Assembly: GCF_902506375.1 (NCBI RefSeq)
Contig: NZ_LR733284.1
Coordinates: forward strand, 2,173,685-2,237,684
Reading direction: 5' to 3'
Source of the DNA: Microbacterium sp. 8M
Lineage (GTDB): Bacteria; Actinomycetota; Actinomycetes; Actinomycetales; Microbacteriaceae
Length of the DNA stretch: 64,000 nt
A model generated the notes under the pieces. It did not search any database. It saw nothing but the letters and a program-made list of their open reading frames with translations, and was not told where the DNA came from. The position numbers and the translations under genes were made by a program. Shown piece after piece: positions 34,195 to 42,705 of the stretch (position 1 is the first letter of the stretch; every line of letters begins with the position of its first letter).

Positions 34195-36144
34195 CTATTC
34201 GAAGTTGATCTGGACGGTGCAGGAGCACCCGGCGACCTCGTCGACGTCCAGCGCCGAGGAGTCCCCCGGCCACTTCGCGCCGTTGCTGAACACGGAATCG
34301 ATGGGAACCGTCTCGCCCGCCATCTGGGCGTGCGAGGCGCGCGGGTTGCCGGAGGTGACGACCCACGTCTTCGTCGCGCCGCGCTGTCCGCGGACCTGCT
34401 GAACTGCCTCGACCGACGCGAAACCGGCGAGCGTCGTGGCGAGCGTCTGCCCGCCCTGCTGCGCCCGCGCCGTCTTCGCGACGTCGAACACATGCCCGAC
34501 AGCGTCCGGGTCGTCGTCGGATTCGAGGGCGGTTTCCAGCGCCGCCTCGGTCGCCGCGTTGATGCTCGTCGCGTTCGCGTCAGCGACGGTGCGCATCCAC
34601 GCCATCGTCCGGTCGACGTCGTACTCGTCCGGGTCTACGCCGAGCTGCTCGAGCTGCTTCCGCGCGACATCCAGCGTGATGGACGACGAGAGCGCGAGCA
34701 GCGCGCCGCCGAGCTCCTTGTCCCAGCGAGCACCGTCCCACCACCCCGCGGCTTTCGCGCCGAGCGCCGAACGCACGGAACGCTCCTGCCGGGCGAAGAA
34801 CTCGGCGAGCACCTGCGCGGCCTTCGCGCTCTGCGCCGCCGACGGCCGCGCCTTCGTCTTCAGACGAGCGATCAGCGCCTTGGCTTCGTCCTCCGTCGGG
34901 ACGGAACCGCCCCCGGATCCGGCCGGGACCTGATCCGTCGGCGACGCGAGTCCGCCCACCAGCACGTTCAGCGGTACGACGAGCTCGTCGGCGCCGTCGA
35001 TGCGGGGCAGGTTCAGCCGTGCGCGTGCCTCGTTCCGGGTGAGGAACGGGGCGCCGACCGAGGTCTGCAGCTGCGACGCCTGCTCCTCGAACGAGCCGCG
35101 CAGCTTCTCGAGCATGTTGAACTCGACGTACAGGCTGTCGGCGTCGTCGGGGAACTCGGCGCGGATGAGCTGCAGGTAGATCTCCTGCTGCACCTCCTGC
35201 AGGATCGGCCCGAGCGTGTCCTGGTAGAGCATCTTGTGCTGCTCTTCGATGTTCCCGAACGTGGCGTTGTCGAGGATGCCGACCATCGGCGGCGGGATGA
35301 AGTACGCCGACGCTGCCTCCTCGCGGGAGAGCTTGCGCGACTCGATGTACTGCATGTCCGCAGCGGAATGGCCGGCGGCGACGAACGTCATGCCGTCCTC
35401 GAGGACCGGTGTCCCGCCGCCCTCGGTCGCGGTCTGCCCGGTGTACTGGGCGCGCCACCCGGTCGCGAAGCGCTCGCGTGCGGGATCAGACCATGCCGGC
35501 GCGTCCCCGGGGCGCTGGATGTAACCGCCGATGCGGGCGCCGTTGCGCAGCGACTGCTCGCGCATCTGGCCGGCGGCGAACTCCTCCGACAGGATCCGAC
35601 GCAGCGACTCGATCGGTGAGAGCCCGTACCGCTCGTCCTCCGGGTTGTAGCCGCGGAAGTAGACGCAGCTCTCAGCGGGGATCTTCGTGGATCCGCGGTT
35701 GCCTTTGATCACGAACCCGCTGGGCGAGAGCCAGTTGTCGTCGTCGTCGATCTTCCACAGACGCGGCGGGATCCGCGTGAGCGCCATCCCCGACTTCTCC
35801 CGAGTCTTCACCCAGAGCGCGCGGTCGTAGATGCCGCGGTCGGCGATCAGGTCGCGGATGAGGCGGTACCCGGTCGTGTACGGGTTCGGGGAGCGCATGA
35901 GCTGCGCGAACGGATGATCGGTGATGCGGCGGCGGTCACTGTCGTCGATGCGCTCGAACGTGTGCAGCGACAGCTGGGCGATGTTGCGGGCGAGGAAGTC
36001 GACGACGGTGCGCACGCTCTGCTGCCTGCGGTACAGCTCGGCGTAGTCCATCGACAGGTCATCGCTCAGCCGCAGCGTCGACGGCGCCTGGTAGGACGGC
36101 TTCTGGACGGCGCGGAGCGTTCCCTCGGAGACAGCGAAGACCAT
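34195..36144 (-). CDS. Portal protein fused to a MuF-like head morphogenesis domain
   Basis: 649 aa. Residues 1 to about 400 are an HK97-type portal (SVRTVVDFLARNIAQLSLHTF, YFRGYNPEDERYGLSPIESLR, FIPPPMVGILDNATFGNIEEQHKMLYQDTLGPIL). Residues of about 430-649 have the Mu gpF features: long helices and the C-terminal TWVVTSGNPRASHAQMAGETVPIDSVFSNG...PGDS. In most phages these are separate adjacent genes; here one frame encodes both with no stop. Portal is the DNA gate of the head; MuF is a minor head or injected protein. Confidence 0.9.
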   Translation of the reverse strand: MVFAVSEGTLRAVQKPSYQAPSTLRLSDDLSMDYAELYRRQQSVRTVVDFLARNIAQLSLHTFERIDDSDRRRITDHPFAQLMRSPNPYTTGYRLIRDLIADRGIYDRALWVKTREKSGMALTRIPPRLWKIDDDDNWLSPSGFVIKGNRGSTKIPAESCVYFRGYNPEDERYGLSPIESLRRILSEEFAAGQMREQSLRNGARIGGYIQRPGDAPAWSDPARERFATGWRAQYTGQTATEGGGTPVLEDGMTFVAAGHSAADMQYIESRKLSREEAASAYFIPPPMVGILDNATFGNIEEQHKMLYQDTLGPILQEVQQEIYLQLIRAEFPDDADSLYVEFNMLEKLRGSFEEQASQLQTSVGAPFLTRNEARARLNLPRIDGADELVVPLNVLVGGLASPTDQVPAGSGGGSVPTEDEAKALIARLKTKARPSAAQSAKAAQVLAEFFARQERSVRSALGAKAAGWWDGARWDKELGGALLALSSSITLDVARKQLEQLGVDPDEYDVDRTMAWMRTVADANATSINAATEAALETALESDDDPDAVGHVFDVAKTARAQQGGQTLATTLAGFASVEAVQQVRGQRGATKTWVVTSGNPRASHAQMAGETVPIDSVFSNGAKWPGDSSALDVDEVAGCSCTVQINFE

Positions 36145-36157
36145 CGTCTGCTCCTTC

Positions 36158-36367
36158 CTACGGCGCCTGCACGAACAGGACCCGTGCTCGGTCGATGACG
36201 GTGTCGCCGTCGAGCGGCGCCGGCTCTGCGCCAGGCTCGTGATAGATCGCGTTCTTCAGCACGAGGAGGTTCCCGGGGTCGCGGTACAGCACCCCTTCGA
36301 TCGAAGAGCCGTCGTCGAGATTCACGACCACCCGGCGCAGCAGCAGCACCTTCCGGAATGCGCCCAC
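36158..36367 (-). CDS. Small phage protein, beta-barrel-like, 69 aa
   Basis: KVLLLRRVVVNLDDGSSIEGVLYRDPGNLLVLKNAIYHE has the alternating pattern of a small Sm-like barrel. It lies between the terminase and portal genes. No function is known to me; small genes of this sort are common at this place in actinophages. Confidence 0.68.
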   Translation of the reverse strand: MGAFRKVLLLRRVVVNLDDGSSIEGVLYRDPGNLLVLKNAIYHEPGAEPAPLDGDTVIDRARVLFVQAP

Positions 36368-36382
36368 GTCGGGCCCCCTCTC

Positions 36383-38104
36383 TCACACGACCATCAGGTC
36401 GTTCGTCTCGTACGCGGAGACCGTCTCGCCAGATGCCGGATTCGTCAGCAGAAGCCCGACAGCCGCGATGAACGCGACCAGCGGTGAAGCGTCCGCGGGC
36501 GACGACTTCCGGTCGATAACCCAGCCGCCGTCGCCGACGGCCTTGATCTGCGCCGAGGCTGCGGCGACGTCGAGCGCCGGCTGCACGCCGTGGGAGATCC
36601 GCACCCGCTCACGGAACTGCTCCGGCGTCTCCCCATCGGGGGCGTCGTCCGCCGCCGCGACCTTGATCAGGTGGTAGACCTTCGGGTGACAGCCCGCGAG
36701 CTCCGAATCGCCCCAGGGTGTGACTTCGAGGTCAGCGTCCTCGAAGTCCTTCCACAGCGCGGAGATCGGCGCGCCGCGCCGCTGGAACGCGATGTGCTTC
36801 GCGGGCACCTTCCGCAGCGGTGACTTCAGCCATGGGATCACCCAGTCCGGGCCGGCGCGGTGCGCGACGATCTCGCCGCGGATCCGGCCCTCGGTGTCCC
36901 AGAACGCGAGGGCGACGTAGGTCATGCCGTTCTCGGACATGTCGACGCCGTAGCAGGCGACCCGGTCGACGTCGCGCGTGACTCCGCGCGCGGCGCGTTC
37001 GTCCTTCGTGTCGAGGATCGCCGCCCACGCTCCGGTCGGGAACGGGCCGGATCCGAGCATGTTCACGAACTGGCACATCACCTCAGTGCGGAACACCCAC
37101 TCGGGGTCGGTGCTCGCGGCCGCCGCGATGGAGCGCAAGTCGATCGTGTAGCCGAGCGAGGGGTTCGCCTCCGCCCATCCCTCGCGATCCCACACGCCAC
37201 GGCCTGGCGCCGCGGACCATTCGAAGATGCCGAGCGAGTCGTCAGCCTCGGTGCTGTCGTCAGTGGCGTCCCCGGTCGAGTCGAGGTCGTCCATGCCGTC
37301 TTTGCCGTCCGGCCACCCGAGCGCACGGTGCGCGAGAGAGCGGAGGCGGCGCAGCACCACCGACGCCATGTCGCCGGCGTTCGACGCCGCCCAGATCTGC
37401 GCGAGCTTGCGGGCCATGGTGGTCTTCGTGACCGCGCCCCACGCCTGCCAGTTCTGGTGCTCGCGCAGCTCGTCCAGCAGCACGAGGTCGCCGGAGAGCC
37501 CGCGGCCGCCGCGGCGGGATGCGGCGGCGACCTTGTACCGCTCGCCGGTGTCCAGGCGCAGCGCCTTCTTGCCGTTCGTGCGGTCGACGTGATCGATCAG
37601 CTCGGCGAGCTCCGGGATCCCCTCGGCGATCTCGACGGCGCCCGACCACTGCTCCTCAGCGATGTCGAGCGACTGCGCCGTGCCGATGACCAGCGGCGCG
37701 CCCTCGGCGTACATGCGCCACAGGGACAGCACCTGCATCAGCGTGGACTTGCCGTTCTGGCGAGCGACCAGCAGCAGCACCGTCTTGAACCGGTACGTGC
37801 CGTCGGGGTTCAGCTCGAGCGCCCGGATCAGGAGCGCCCGCTGCCACGGCAGCAGCTCGATCTCGAGGATCTCCTCGGCGAACTCGATGCACGCGAAGCC
37901 CTTCGACGTCGCCGGCGTGAGCTCGCGCAGCGGCGGCGTGCAGATCCGAGGCTCCGTGCAGCCCACGCGGCGGCGGAACGACTCGGCGCGTGACGGCCCG
38001 CCGACGGCCCGCTGGTATGCGGCGCCCGGCCCCCTGGTGGCGCTACGCCGACTTCCCGCCGCGGAGCGCGTGGAGCTTGGCCTTCTTCCCACCTGCGCCC
38101 CCAT
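36383..38104 (-). CDS. Terminase large subunit
   Basis: 573 aa, though the first 40 residues overlap terS and the true start may lie a little downstream. Walker A-like VARQNGKSTLMQ, Walker B DLVLLDELREH, and nuclease-domain aspartates in YGVDMSENGMTYVAL and DRKSSPADASPLVAF. It is the ATP-driven motor and nuclease that cuts and packages DNA into heads. Confidence 0.93.
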   Translation of the reverse strand: MGAQVGRRPSSTRSAAGSRRSATRGPGAAYQRAVGGPSRAESFRRRVGCTEPRICTPPLRELTPATSKGFACIEFAEEILEIELLPWQRALLIRALELNPDGTYRFKTVLLLVARQNGKSTLMQVLSLWRMYAEGAPLVIGTAQSLDIAEEQWSGAVEIAEGIPELAELIDHVDRTNGKKALRLDTGERYKVAAASRRGGRGLSGDLVLLDELREHQNWQAWGAVTKTTMARKLAQIWAASNAGDMASVVLRRLRSLAHRALGWPDGKDGMDDLDSTGDATDDSTEADDSLGIFEWSAAPGRGVWDREGWAEANPSLGYTIDLRSIAAAASTDPEWVFRTEVMCQFVNMLGSGPFPTGAWAAILDTKDERAARGVTRDVDRVACYGVDMSENGMTYVALAFWDTEGRIRGEIVAHRAGPDWVIPWLKSPLRKVPAKHIAFQRRGAPISALWKDFEDADLEVTPWGDSELAGCHPKVYHLIKVAAADDAPDGETPEQFRERVRISHGVQPALDVAAASAQIKAVGDGGWVIDRKSSPADASPLVAFIAAVGLLLTNPASGETVSAYETNDLMVV

Positions 38105-38594
38105 CCTTCACCCCGAGCGCCTTCCGGCCGACCGGGGAAAGGCCGAGCTGATCGCAGTACTTCAGGTACGCCGAGATCGACACGTTGTCGTTCTGCGGCA
38201 CCGCCGGCCGCGCGCCCTTCGTCTGTGCGGCGTCATCGAGCGCCCACTCGACGATCACGTCCCACGCGTCGATCTTCCGGGCGAGCGCGCGCAGCGCCTC
38301 GATCGCCCCGGCGTCCGCGTCGGTCAGGTGCGCGGATCCCGCTTCGATCGCCTTCTCCGTCGCGGCGACCATGTTCACAGGGCCGCGGGTCGTCACGATC
38401 GACGGCAGCACCCCCGGCACCAGTGCGTCGCGCATTTCCGGAGTCAGCGACGATGCCTCCATGATCCGGTCAGCGACCACTCCCTGAGCAGCGTTCGGCG
38501 TGCGCGGGGTGACGACAGCGACAGGGGTGATGTCAAGGTTCTTCGCCTCGGCCATCCCGTCGCGCTTCGTCGCGGCGATCACGATGACTCGCAT
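38043..38594 (-). CDS. Terminase small subunit
   Basis: 183 aa. It is directly upstream of, and overlapping, the large subunit. The C-terminal part (SISAYLKYCDQLGLSPVGRKALGV) is the P27-type small terminase pattern; the middle is helical. It recognises the packaging site. Confidence 0.82.
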   Translation of the reverse strand: MRVIVIAATKRDGMAEAKNLDITPVAVVTPRTPNAAQGVVADRIMEASSLTPEMRDALVPGVLPSIVTTRGPVNMVAATEKAIEAGSAHLTDADAGAIEALRALARKIDAWDVIVEWALDDAAQTKGARPAVPQNDNVSISAYLKYCDQLGLSPVGRKALGVKDGGAGGKKAKLHALRGGKSA

Positions 38595-38707
38595 CAGGGA
38601 TGCTCCTCTCGCGCGCGCGACCCCCTCCCATCACCTCGGGGGGAGAGAGATCACTGCCGGAGAAATGGCCGGTGGTCGGGGGTCGTAGAGATTCGGACGC
38701 CCCTCCC

Positions 38708-38932
38708 CTATGCGGGAGAGAAGGTCACGGTGACTCGCGGTGTGGTGATGGGCGGCAGGTAGGCCCACCACATGCGCTTGAGGTGATCGGCGAACTCGTC
38801 GGGCTCGAACAGCGTGATGGGTTCCTTCATGAAGCCGATGTCGGCCCATGCGTAGGTCTCTCCCTGGTGTTCGACGATGCGGGGGCAGTCGGTGATGACC
38901 GGCACGCCGACCTGGTCTCGTACGTCGATCAT
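38708..38932 (-). CDS. Hypothetical phage protein, 74 aa
   Basis: The ATG at 38932 shares its first base with the preceding stop. The sequence MIDVRDQVGVPVITDCPRIV..., TLFEPDEFADHLKRMWWAYL ends in a Val/Thr-rich strand. No family is recognised. It is followed by 113 bp without a gene before terS. Confidence 0.6.
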   Translation of the reverse strand: MIDVRDQVGVPVITDCPRIVEHQGETYAWADIGFMKEPITLFEPDEFADHLKRMWWAYLPPITTPRVTVTFSPA

Positions 38933-39102
38933 CACTCGACGTCCTTCGTCTTCGGTGCAGCGTGCCACGTCGCGCCCTTCTCGGTCAGTTCGTAGTGACC
39001 GGGCGCGACGTGCGTGGTGAACGTCTTCTGGGTCTCGTCCACGAGCACCGTCTTGCCCTTCAGCGGGCCGGACGTGAGCTTCACCCTGCGCATGTTCTCC
39101 AT
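38932..39102 (-). CDS. Small phage protein, 56 aa
   Basis: ATG at 39102 (MENMRRVKLTSGPLKGKTV). A compact beta-rich protein with no recognised family (VDETQKTFTTHVAPGHYELTEKG). A longer open frame reaches 39438 but overlaps the well-supported HNH gene. Start and stop overlap or abut neighbours, so it belongs to the packaging operon. Confidence 0.6.
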   Translation of the reverse strand: MENMRRVKLTSGPLKGKTVLVDETQKTFTTHVAPGHYELTEKGATWHAAPKTKDVE

Positions 39103-39104
39103 GG

Positions 39105-39410
39105 TCACCACTCCTCCGTGGTCTCGCCGATCTTCACTGGCCCGTCGCCGTGCTGCTTCGAGCGGTTGCAGCGGACATGGCTGGGCTGGCAATTGCCCGG
39201 GTCGAGGATCAGCTGCGGCTTCCCCATGGCGAGGCACCGCTTCCGGCTGATCTTGTGGTCCAGCTCGAACGAGTCCGGCTCGTTCTTCACCCCGTCGTAC
39301 TGGATATCCGCCTGACCACACAGGGCGCACGGTGCGTTCCTGCCACGCCACTGGGCCTTCAACGTCTCGCGCAGCTGCCGGTACTCCCGAGAATGGATCA
39401 GATCGGCCAC
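39105..39410 (-). CDS. HNH endonuclease next to terminase
   Basis: 101 aa from the GTG at 39410, with GGAGG five bases upstream. CALCGQ, FELDHKISRKR and NCQPSHVRCNRSKQ form a complete HNH motif with zinc cysteines. HNH proteins encoded beside the terminase are needed for cutting at cos in HK97-like phages. This supports cos-type packaging. Confidence 0.9.
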   Translation of the reverse strand: MADLIHSREYRQLRETLKAQWRGRNAPCALCGQADIQYDGVKNEPDSFELDHKISRKRCLAMGKPQLILDPGNCQPSHVRCNRSKQHGDGPVKIGETTEEW

Positions 39411-39412
39411 GA

Positions 39413-39529
39413 CTACCTCCGTGCCGGTGTATCCCCACGGCTCAGCGCCCAACCCAGGAACGCACGCCAGGTGCGCAGCCAGACGACCACGGCCGTGATG
39501 CCGATCGCTACGCCGGCGAGTAGCTTCAC
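39413..39529 (-). CDS. 38-aa membrane peptide
   Basis: GTG at 39529, overlapping the upstream TGA. VKLLAGVAIGITAVVVWLRTW forms one hydrophobic segment with a basic C-terminus. The stop lies inside the HNH ribosome site. Coupled overlaps on both sides make it likely to be translated. No strong ribosome site of its own. Function unknown. Confidence 0.45.
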   Translation of the reverse strand: MKLLAGVAIGITAVVVWLRTWRAFLGWALSRGDTPARR

Positions 39530-39693
39530 TGCAAGGCCAGGCGCGCGGTGGTGAGGTTCTCGTCCCACTCATGATCAGGGTGCGAGGCGGTGAACGCATG
39601 GATCGCGTCGAGCGCGTTATCCCGCTCAGCCTGCAAACGACTGATCTCGTCCAGCGCCCCGTTCAACGTTCGCTCCCATGTCACCCCGAGCAT
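39526..39693 (-). CDS. 55-aa phage protein, first gene of the packaging operon
   Basis: ATG at 39693 with GGGGAGG directly upstream. The sequence is a helical protein (TLNGALDEISRLQAERDNALDAIHAF), stop overlapping the next start. The strong ribosome site and the operon context support it as real. Function unknown. Confidence 0.6.
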   Translation of the reverse strand: MLGVTWERTLNGALDEISRLQAERDNALDAIHAFTASHPDHEWDENLTTARLALQ

Positions 39694-39722
39694 GACGCCT
39701 CCCCGGGGAACGACGAAGGCCC

Positions 39723-39772
39723 CGCCCGTAGGCGAGGCCTTCTAGATCGCCCGTAGGCGAGGCCTTCTAGAT
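39723..39772. repeat. Perfect 25-bp tandem duplication carrying a terminator arm
   Basis: Two copies at 39723-39747 and 39748-39772, each with GGCCTTCTAGAT. Together with GAAGGCC just before, they can form alternative hairpins. The site lies between the packaging operon start and the membrane protein gene at 39839 and might also be near the cos end. Confidence 0.8.
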
Positions 39773-39838
39773 TGAGAATGAGGTTATTAACGAACCACAT
39801 GCAGTGATTGCTTATGCGCCGCCCGGCTGAGTGTGGCG

Positions 39839-40600
39839 TCAGAGTTTCAGGATCCCGGTCAACCAGGTCGTGACCAGTGTTCCTAATATCGAGACCGGAG
39901 CGACCAGGACCGCCGTGAGCAGGGAGACGCGAGTGTTAGCGTGACGATTCGCTCGAGCGGCGTTCGTCTCGCGTCGCGATTGGCCCCGTACCAAGATGGG
40001 TCCGCGAGCTAGTTGCTGGTCTCGCAAAATCTTCATCAACCACGTGACGGCGGGAACTGCGGACGTGACGACGAGGGCCGCTAGCAACAAGTGCGCATAC
40101 ACGCTGAGCGCCACGGTGGACACGACCCCTACGTACCCCACTGCGATCCCAAGCAGGCCAATGATGGGCACCATTAGGCGCAAGCAGCGCCTCCACCTCG
40201 GCAGTATCGAACTGTTCCGGATTAGGTAGTCCGCGGCGAACTGATGGTCCTCCAAGGCGCTTACCGCTTGCACCGACACGTATCCGCCGCGACAGTCGAT
40301 GTCGACTCGACGGACTTGGCCGTCACGGGTCTCGAATGTTCGGGAGAGACGCAAGTTGTTCCGGTCGTACACACCCAAGTCGACGAGTTGGGCGCGGGGT
40401 ATCTCTCCCCGAACCGAGGTGAATTGGTCCACCACTGTACCCCCGTCGGCGCGCTGGGCACCTTCAGGATCCCAGCGCTCGACAAGCGCGTCGAGCATAT
40501 CCAAGAGGACCTCTAGATCAGTTAGCAGGCGCCTGTGCATGTAGACGGACAGGTCATCCAGCGCATTGCGTGTTTGCCCGAATAGCCGTCGAAGTTCCAT
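39839..40600 (-). CDS. Three-span membrane protein, right-arm cargo
   Basis: 253 aa. Residues 1-150 are soluble and charged. Then come hydrophobic segments MVPIIGLLGIAVGYVGVV, VYAHLLLAALVVTSAVPAV and, at the C-terminus, VSLLTAVLVAPVSILGTLVTTW. No motif is recognised. The base composition is a little lower in GC than the structural genes. Membrane proteins in this phage position are often superinfection-exclusion or host-modifying cargo, which here is only inference. Confidence 0.65.
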   Translation of the reverse strand: MELRRLFGQTRNALDDLSVYMHRRLLTDLEVLLDMLDALVERWDPEGAQRADGGTVVDQFTSVRGEIPRAQLVDLGVYDRNNLRLSRTFETRDGQVRRVDIDCRGGYVSVQAVSALEDHQFAADYLIRNSSILPRWRRCLRLMVPIIGLLGIAVGYVGVVSTVALSVYAHLLLAALVVTSAVPAVTWLMKILRDQQLARGPILVRGQSRRETNAARANRHANTRVSLLTAVLVAPVSILGTLVTTWLTGILKL

Positions 40601-40892
40601 GGCCGAACACTATCTTCTGGCTGAACATCTGCGCATCGTGACGCTGGCGTTGGGAGGCACGCGCTCGAACCAACGTCCCCCGCGCTGCGACGATGGGCAA
40701 TCCACCATTGCTTAAACCGCTGCTAGTGGGCTACAAAGATCGCTCATTCTGAGGCTAAGGGGTGACACCGGCGGAGCTACAAGCGCGACGCGCCGACAGC
40801 GGTCGGGCACCATCTATCAACGCCAGGGCGGGAACGAAATCGACGGGATCGAGAGAACGCTACACGGCTAGGTCTGACGCTATGCTCACGCC
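40601..40892. other. Gene-free gap, 292 bp
   Basis: No supported gene, hairpin or RNA is seen. The gap separates a leftward gene (start 40600) from the rightward lipoprotein operon (start 40893), so it should hold both promoters. Confidence 0.5.
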
Positions 40893-41294
40893 ATGAACCG
40901 CACACGCCCTGTCGCGACGCTGGCACTAGTTGCGGCACTCATACTCGCAGGATGCGCCACAACTTCGCCTGCGGCCACTCCGACGCCATCTGTCACCGGT
41001 GTACACAAGATCGCTGCCTCGGACATCAAGACAATCGACGATGGGATCGCCTGGGCTCGCGGGCTAGACAAGTCGGTATCTGCAACGGAGCTGAGTCGCG
41101 GGATCAACGCGATCGGTGACCTCGTCCCGAAGCTCGATATCTGGTTCGCCACCAACAATAAGATCGGTCAAGCGCTCATCAAACTCAACCTCGAAGTCCT
41201 TGATAACCCCTCGAACGCCGGGTCCAAGGTCGACGATCTCAACGACATCGTGGACGACATCGAGGCCGCCATTGCCAAGGGTGACGCACCATGA
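40893..41294 (+). CDS. Lipoprotein, right-arm cargo
   Basis: 133 aa. Signal MNRTRPVATLALVAALILAGC ends with the lipobox LAGC (Cys21). The mature part has a Thr/Pro linker, then a helical domain (TIDDGIAWARGLDKSV..., DDLNDIVDDIEAAIAKG). It is anchored outside the membrane. Prophage lipoproteins of this size often block superinfection; I cannot show that here. Stop overlaps next start (ATGA). Confidence 0.8.
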   Translation: MNRTRPVATLALVAALILAGCATTSPAATPTPSVTGVHKIAASDIKTIDDGIAWARGLDKSVSATELSRGINAIGDLVPKLDIWFATNNKIGQALIKLNLEVLDNPSNAGSKVDDLNDIVDDIEAAIAKGDAP

Positions 41295-41974
41295 CCGGCG
41301 CATCCGAGATATCGGATGACGACGTAAGTACGGCCGCGCGGCCTCACGAGATCCTCGCGCGCCGTGGAATACTCGACCTCGCGAGCGGTATCAAGGCTGC
41401 GTCGGACCACTTTTGGTCGTTCCTTCAGGCCGTACAGCCGCACGTGCAGGGGGATGCGAGCAGCATTTCGATGGGTCTACTCTCTATGGTCACGCGCGCC
41501 CAAGCGTTCCATCACGGCACCCTTGACATGCTTCGCGCAGGCAATCCGTTCGGCGCGTATGCCCTGGTGCGCTCGTACGCGGAGAACGCCGCTGCCCTCG
41601 TGTGGATGCACCGCAAGCCTGGCGACCTAGCGCGCTTGTCGCTCTCCGCAAGGCGAGACGAGAAACTAGTCGTTGGGAGGATCGTCGCAGAGGCAACCAA
41701 GCAGTACCCCGCATTCAAGGCCCTCTACGAGGGCCTTAGCGAGTACACGCACCCTGTTGCGTCGGCGTTCCACGCCGCGTGGACCCCGTCCGACAATGTC
41801 GAAGACCGTGTGTCCTGGGCCTCATCTCCCCGCTTCAAGTCCGATGAAGGACCGCTGTGGGTTGTCCTCTGGCTGATGGAGATCACCGACATCCACATCG
41901 CTGTGTGGCCGGGGCTGTACATCCAGGCCACACGAGCGGCTGAGGACTCGCCGGCTTTAGGCATGGATCGCTAG
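41291..41974 (+). CDS. Helical cytoplasmic protein, DUF5677-like
   Basis: 227 aa, coupled to the lipoprotein (ATGA overlap). The helical sequence AYALVRSYAENAAALVWMHRKPGDLARL followed by LYEGLSEYTHPVASAFHAAW is the pattern of HEPN/DUF5677-like proteins with unknown substrate. Together the pair (outer-face lipoprotein plus cytoplasmic helical protein) may be one system. Family recalled from pattern only. Confidence 0.62.
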   Translation: MTGASEISDDDVSTAARPHEILARRGILDLASGIKAASDHFWSFLQAVQPHVQGDASSISMGLLSMVTRAQAFHHGTLDMLRAGNPFGAYALVRSYAENAAALVWMHRKPGDLARLSLSARRDEKLVVGRIVAEATKQYPAFKALYEGLSEYTHPVASAFHAAWTPSDNVEDRVSWASSPRFKSDEGPLWVVLWLMEITDIHIAVWPGLYIQATRAAEDSPALGMDR

Positions 41975-42040
41975 ACCGAGCGGCTGGGGTGTTAGCGACG
42001 TCGGGCGCCAGTCGCCTGTTGTGTGATCAAAGACTGGTGA

Positions 42041-42490
42041 TCATGCGGCTCTTGCTTCGTTCGTGATTCCTCGCGACCACGGGCCACGCAGGTCATTGAT
42101 CAGCGACATCGTCGCCGAATCCGTGTCAGTGCGCTTGGGTTTCGGTGCGGGCGGATCGTCGTCGATGATCTCCGCTTCGATCACGTCATCTCGGAAAGGC
42201 ACTTTTGTGCCTTTCCGCGGTTGATACGTCGGCTGGTCGTTCCGCTTGACGGTCTCGCGGCTAACCCCGAGCGTGTCGGCGGTCTCTGTCTGTGTAAGGC
42301 CGGCGGCCCGAAACCGGGAGACAAGCTCAGGCCGTTCGGCACGAGGGGGAGTGACGTTCGTCAGCCCGCCGTACCCCTCGCGCCGCATCTCATCCCAGGA
42401 CGAATAGCCCTTGATGAGCCATGTCCGGTTCTCGACCTGCCAGGCCCACTCATCACAGATCGACTCCGCATGGCGGCTGACGAAAGTCAC
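42041..42490 (-). CDS. Helix-turn-helix protein, 149 aa
   Basis: GTG at 42490 with GAGGGG upstream; an in-frame start near 42778 would overlap the HicB-like and membrane genes. A short N-terminal helical region is followed by ERPELVSRFRAAGLTQTETADTLGVSRETVKRN (a clear helix-turn-helix) and an acidic, proline-rich tail. It is downstream of the HicB-like gene, and the two may act together. Confidence 0.68.
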   Translation of the reverse strand: MTFVSRHAESICDEWAWQVENRTWLIKGYSSWDEMRREGYGGLTNVTPPRAERPELVSRFRAAGLTQTETADTLGVSRETVKRNDQPTYQPRKGTKVPFRDDVIEAEIIDDDPPAPKPKRTDTDSATMSLINDLRGPWSRGITNEARAA

Positions 42491-42510
42491 CGCCCCTCGT
42501 GCTGATCCGG

Positions 42511-42693
42511 CTAGGCGCCCACAATGCGTACGTCGAACGAATCGGCCGGAACGTCGAGGGTGACGGCGATGTAATCCTTCGCCATGTCGTGCGCATCCTT
42601 CGCCGAACGGGCTTGGGTGAGCCCGTCGAGCTCTGGGATGGACACCATCCACCACTTGCCCACAGGCCGGATCACTGCGTCGTACGTCTTCAT
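42511..42693 (-). CDS. HicB-like protein
   Basis: 60 aa. YDAVIRPVGKWWMVSIPELDGLTQARSAKDAHDMAKDYIAVTL is the compact HicB domain (partially degraded RNase H fold). HicB is the antitoxin of HicAB systems, but no HicA-like gene is adjacent; the downstream neighbour is the helix-turn-helix protein. It may be an orphan regulator. Confidence 0.8.
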   Translation of the reverse strand: MKTYDAVIRPVGKWWMVSIPELDGLTQARSAKDAHDMAKDYIAVTLDVPADSFDVRIVGA

Positions 42694-42705
42694 TGGCGCT
42701 CCACT

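Noticed and set aside
40650-40690. A GGTTCGAG sequence on the minus strand resembling a tRNA T-loop
   Set aside because: The flanking bases do not pair as a T-stem and no acceptor, D or anticodon arms are found.
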